In this document: positions 43,335-46,521 of the stretch, in pieces
Numbering within the stretch: the stretch's first letter is position 1
Layout of the letters: each line of letters opens with the position of its first letter
Source of the DNA: Calditrichales bacterium
GTDB taxonomy: Bacteria > Calditrichota > Calditrichia > Calditrichales > J004
Direction: 5' to 3'
DNA: 46,521 bases
Assembly (NCBI GenBank): GCA_015493745.1
Contig: WGCN01000001.1
Span: 1-46,521 of the forward strand
The notes under the pieces: model-generated
Database searches by the model: none
What the model saw: the letters and a program-made list of their open reading frames with translations, nothing else
Told to the model about the DNA's origin: nothing
Translations under genes and position numbers: made by a program

Positions 43335-44099
43335 ATGAATAAAAAACTAATCTCGCTGATAAGCGGTACTCTATTGTTAACCGCCATGGTGGTTGGCGCT
43401 TACAGCTACTGGGATGCGCCGAAACCCGTGGCTAAAATATCGTTTCCCCTGGGCAATGTACTGGTGTTGCCCAGCGGTAAAACAAAATTGGTCAAGGCCG
43501 GCTTCAATCGTCCCCTGTATAACGGAGACAAGATAAAAACACAGCCCTCGGCCCGTTGTGAAATAAAATATAACGACGGTTCCATCGTGCGCATAGACGA
43601 ACGCTCGATCTATACCATAGAAAGAGCTGAAATAAAAAAGAAAGAGAAAAAGGTAGAGTCCTTTCTTTCCGTGGGCCGCATCTGGGCCAACATAAAAAAG
43701 CTGGCTCAAAATACCGATCAGTGGCTGTTGCGCGGTCCTTCCGCCGTGGTGGCCGTGCGTGGCACGGTATACCGCATGGACGCCGCCGAGGATAAATCTT
43801 CACGCATCCTGGTTTATGAAGGCAGCGTAAATGTTGCGCCTCCCGGTTGGCAGCCGGGCCAACAGCAACAGCAGGGCGGCCAAAAGCCTTCCGGCCCACC
43901 GCAACGGGTGCAGGGCCCCACGCAGGTTAAAGGTCCCTCCGTTGTTTCGCTAAAGGAATGGATAGAGATCGTTAAAGCGCAGCAGCAGATTGTGGTTAAG
44001 CCGGACGGCAGCTTTCAGAAAAGCGATTTTGACGCCGTTGCCGATGCCAAAAGCAGCTGGGTGCAATGGAATCTGGAACGGGATAAGCTGATAAAGTAG
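43335..44099 (+). CDS. FecR domain protein
   Basis: A 254-residue protein anchored by an N-terminal hydrophobic segment (about 5-25). A FecR-type domain covers about 30-160: YNGDKIKTQPSARCEIKYND, DGSIVRIDERSIYTI and VVAVRGTVYRM. A Gln/Gly/Pro-rich linker and a short helical end follow. There is no sigma factor or TonB receptor beside it, so this is a periplasmic FecR domain of the scaffold kind rather than an anti-sigma regulator. It is the last gene of the cassette and is followed by the terminator at 44114-44150. Confidence 0.82.
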   Translation: MNKKLISLISGTLLLTAMVVGAYSYWDAPKPVAKISFPLGNVLVLPSGKTKLVKAGFNRPLYNGDKIKTQPSARCEIKYNDGSIVRIDERSIYTIERAEIKKKEKKVESFLSVGRIWANIKKLAQNTDQWLLRGPSAVVAVRGTVYRMDAAEDKSSRILVYEGSVNVAPPGWQPGQQQQQGGQKPSGPPQRVQGPTQVKGPSVVSLKEWIEIVKAQQQIVVKPDGSFQKSDFDAVADAKSSWVQWNLERDKLIK

Positions 44100-44113
44100 A
44101 GAATAATAAAATA

Positions 44114-44150
44114 GGCCGTGGAAAGCATCTGTTTCTTTCCCCGGCCCTTT
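44114..44150 (+). terminator. Terminator after the FecR gene
   Basis: GGCCGTGGAAAG (44114-44125) and CTTTCCCCGGCC (44135-44146) pair at 11 of 12 positions, followed by CTTT. It lies between convergent genes. The rest of the 234-base gap to 44333 holds nothing I recognise. Confidence 0.65.
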
Positions 44151-44333
44151 CCCGATGTTGGTGGCAAAATTGCTCTTTTCCCCAAACCGGTGATTCACTT
44201 TCCGGGGCTCCCTTTTCCCACGATTAAAATTGTGACTTAACTTAAAAATACATACGCTGAGATATAAGGCGCGGAGCCGGAGTCCGGTTCATCGGTTTCC
44301 CACACCCCTGTTCAAACCATGTCTGCCCCGCTA

Positions 44334-46521
44334 TCAGCCCACTCTTTTATGCAGGTGATTGGGATAATGTAACCTTAAGTGCATCCTTCCGCTAATAAAG
44401 GTTTTATACCAGTACACTTTTATGATATCGTTTATAAAAAACCAGCTTCCGGCATAGGCCCATACGAATAGGGCCCATTTCCAACCGATGGCCGGGACGA
44501 AAATACCGTAAACCGCGATCAGGGTACCCACAATACCCGTTAAGATGGTAGCTGAGAAAAATAACAGGGAGGGATAGGGTTTTCTCCAGAACCAGTCGGT
44601 GGTACGGGTATTATAGATGGTGCCATGCCCGGCCACCACCAGTTTTGTAAATATGATGGCCTGTATCATATCCTGCGACAGCTTGGTGTGTTTTTCCAGA
44701 ATGAAAAAAATCAAAAAGGAAGATATGACGCCCAAAATGCCTAACAGGGTGGAGAGGCCGAATAGTTCACTATTGTCCCAGCGTACCGGTTTTTTATCAA
44801 TCCGGGTATTGTCATAGGCGATGGTTAAAATGGGAATATCGTTTAGCAAAGCCAGGATGATGATCATGATGGCCGTGACCGGGTAAAAATTGAACACCAG
44901 AATGGAGAAGGTCATAAACAGAATGATACGGATGGTTTCGGCGATGCGGTAGATGGCATAACTTTTCATACGCTCAAAGATGACCCGGGCCTGTTTAATG
45001 GCGTCCACAACCACGGAAATGCCCGGTGCCAGCAGCACCAGATCCGCGGCGGCACGGGCGGCATCCGTCGCTCCGGATACCGCTATCCCGGCATCCGCCT
45101 TTTTCAGGGCGGGCGCGTCGTTAACGCCGTCCCCGGTCATGGCCACGATATGTCCGGCCTTCTGCAACTTGTCGACGATAAAGTATTTGTCTTCGGGAAA
45201 AACCTGGGCAAAGCCATCGGCCTTTTCAATCAAATGAAGGATATCCGATTCATGTTTTGCGTTATAGGCCTGTGCTAACCGGCCGCCGGGATTTTGTTTT
45301 ATTTCCGTGACCACGCTTGGTTCTGTTGCAATAGGGGAGCCGGTAAGCTCCACGGGGTCATCGGCGGTCAGGGCGTCCGTAGGCAGAATATGATCGTTTA
45401 AACCCAGTTTCAGGGAAATCTGCCTGGCGATGGCAATATTGTCGCCGGTGACCATTTTAACCTGTACACCCAGTTCCCGGGCCTCGGCCAGTGTTTGCCC
45501 GGCATCGTCACGGGGCGGGTCAAACAGGGGTATGATCCCGGCATATTGATAATCCCCGTCATCCGTTTTAACGGCGACGCCCAGGGTGCGGTAGCCGGAA
45601 CGGGCCATTTCATCGACGATCTCGTCAACAGCATGGCCACTATCCGGGCGGCATTGCTTTTTGATTACCTGCGGCGCACCTTTTATGACGCTTATTTTTT
45701 TATTCCCCTTTTCCAGTACGGCCTCGGTCTGTTTGCTTACCGGGTCAAAGGGCCGGAAACTGAGCTGACGATACTCTTTTGTCTTGTCATAGATGTTGTT
45801 TTCCTTCAGGTATTTAAAGATGGGGGTTTCAATGGGGTCGTTATTCTCTTCGCTGGAGGCCAGGGCGGCATAGAGCATCAACTGTTCCTTGTCAAAGCCG
45901 GGAAATGGGTGAGGGGCGGATACGGTCATCTCGTTTTTGGTCAGGGTTCCCGTTTTATCGGAGCAAAGCACATCGATACCGGCCAGTTCTTCTATGGCAG
46001 CCAAACGGCTGACAATGGCCTGTTTTTTGGCCAGGTTCATCGCTCCCACGGCCATGGTCACCGTTAATACGGCCGGCAGGGCCACGGGGATGGCGGCGAC
46101 GGTAAGCACCAGGGTGAAACGCAGAATCTCGATCATATTCTCACCGCGATAAACAGCATTGAGCAGAATAACGGCGGCCATCAACAGGGTTGTGGCGATC
46201 AGGAAATTGCCCACCTTGATGATCATTTTTTGAAAATGGCTATGTTCCTCTTTTTCGGCCCGGGCCACCAGCGACACCGTTTTCCCAAAATAAGTATTTA
46301 TACCGCTGGCGAAAACAACAGCCAGCATCTCGCCCTGTTTGCAGACGGCATTGGCGTAGGCCACGTCGCCGGGCTTTTTGGTTACCGGCAACGATTCTCC
46401 GGTAAGGGCCGACTGGTCGATTTGTAAATAATTGCCATCCACCAGCATAACGTCGGCCGGAAGAATTTCACCGATTTTGATCTTTATAATATCTCCCGGA
46501 ACCAGGTTTTGCGCGGGAAGG
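44334..46521 (-). CDS. P3A-type (plasma-membrane H+-ATPase-like) cation ATPase, N-terminus outside window
   Basis: The visible 728 codons run from the right edge to the stop at 44334 and lack only the N-terminal part. Motifs: SALTGESLPVTK (actuator domain), an AIPVALPAVLTVTMAVGA helix 4, SDKTGTLT with the phosphorylated Asp codon near 45958, KGAP, FDPPRDD, MVTGDN and MTGDGVNDAPAL (near 45130). Helix 6 has ALLNDIPILTIAYDN; its Asp matches the proton-binding Asp of plant and fungal plasma-membrane pumps. The overall pattern, including FDPVSK before EAVLEKG, indicates the P3A subgroup, which exports H+ in eukaryotes and some prokaryotes. The gene is convergent with the FecR cassette and likely a separate unit. 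Ion specificity is inferred from family. Confidence 0.9.
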   Translation of the reverse strand, partial: LPAQNLVPGDIIKIKIGEILPADVMLVDGNYLQIDQSALTGESLPVTKKPGDVAYANAVCKQGEMLAVVFASGINTYFGKTVSLVARAEKEEHSHFQKMIIKVGNFLIATTLLMAAVILLNAVYRGENMIEILRFTLVLTVAAIPVALPAVLTVTMAVGAMNLAKKQAIVSRLAAIEELAGIDVLCSDKTGTLTKNEMTVSAPHPFPGFDKEQLMLYAALASSEENNDPIETPIFKYLKENNIYDKTKEYRQLSFRPFDPVSKQTEAVLEKGNKKISVIKGAPQVIKKQCRPDSGHAVDEIVDEMARSGYRTLGVAVKTDDGDYQYAGIIPLFDPPRDDAGQTLAEARELGVQVKMVTGDNIAIARQISLKLGLNDHILPTDALTADDPVELTGSPIATEPSVVTEIKQNPGGRLAQAYNAKHESDILHLIEKADGFAQVFPEDKYFIVDKLQKAGHIVAMTGDGVNDAPALKKADAGIAVSGATDAARAAADLVLLAPGISVVVDAIKQARVIFERMKSYAIYRIAETIRIILFMTFSILVFNFYPVTAIMIIILALLNDIPILTIAYDNTRIDKKPVRWDNSELFGLSTLLGILGVISSFLIFFILEKHTKLSQDMIQAIIFTKLVVAGHGTIYNTRTTDWFWRKPYPSLLFFSATILTGIVGTLIAVYGIFVPAIGWKWALFVWAYAGSWFFINDIIKVYWYKTFISGRMHLRLHYPNHLHKRVG

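Overview
The window looks like a chromosomal segment of a bacterium from the Fibrobacterota-Chlorobiota-Bacteroidota (FCB) side of the tree, possibly Calditrichota. That placement is inferred from gene content: a very large SprA-type outer-membrane protein, two PorV/PorQ-like barrels, a propeller protein with a FlgD-like C-terminal domain, an MglA/roadblock cluster, an UMF1-type transporter and a pyruvoyl arginine decarboxylase. Base composition is close to balanced by eye. Almost everything reads on the + strand in tight operons. I see no insertion sequence, prophage, CRISPR array or broken gene.

Layout. 1-917: the end of a penicillin-acylase-family protein and a Crp-type regulator. 1188-13647: an envelope operon with sprA, an M28 lipoprotein peptidase, prmA, a lipoprotein, a seven-Asp-box propeller and two PorV/PorQ-like proteins. 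13712-14182: a GNAT acetyltransferase behind a perfect inverted repeat. 14197-19110: tRNA-Gln, bL25, Pth, a membrane pyrophosphatase, then bS6-bS18-bL9 ending at a strong terminator. 19116-21557: priA. 21621-26822: an eight-gene signalling cluster (PAS histidine kinase, receiver, DUF4388/roadblock, a roadblock-like protein, a winged-helix-like protein, a HAMP membrane protein, a MglB-like protein and a MglA-like GTPase) closed by a terminator. 26856-34272: UMF1-like transporter, membrane-anchored gluzincin peptidase, pyruvoyl arginine decarboxylase, agmatinase, GH57 enzyme and an S41 processing peptidase. 34269-36514: an ExbB-ExbD-ExbD-TonB operon with its own near-consensus promoter and terminator. 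36521-39819: diacylglycerol-kinase family protein, dGTPase-like protein and M20 hydrolase. 39862-39934: tRNA-Gly. 40031-44150: a four-gene secreted cassette (LPP20-like, TPR/SLH lipoprotein, FlgT-like, FecR). 44334-46521 (- strand): most of a P3A-type ATPase, cut by the window edge.

How the genes fit together. The envelope genes resemble parts of a type IX secretion or gliding apparatus. The MglA cluster could connect a sensory input to a polarity or motility output. The decarboxylase and agmatinase together give a complete route from arginine to putrescine. The pyrophosphatase and the P3A ATPase are both primary ion pumps, and the ExbBD-TonB operon transmits ion-gradient energy to the outer membrane.

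The most interesting items are the MglA/roadblock signalling operon (21621-26792), the uncharacterised LPP20/TPR-SLH/FlgT-like/FecR cassette with a Crp-like site in front of it (40031-44099), and the paired 10-bp inverted operator that brackets the start of the exbB operon (34276-34329).
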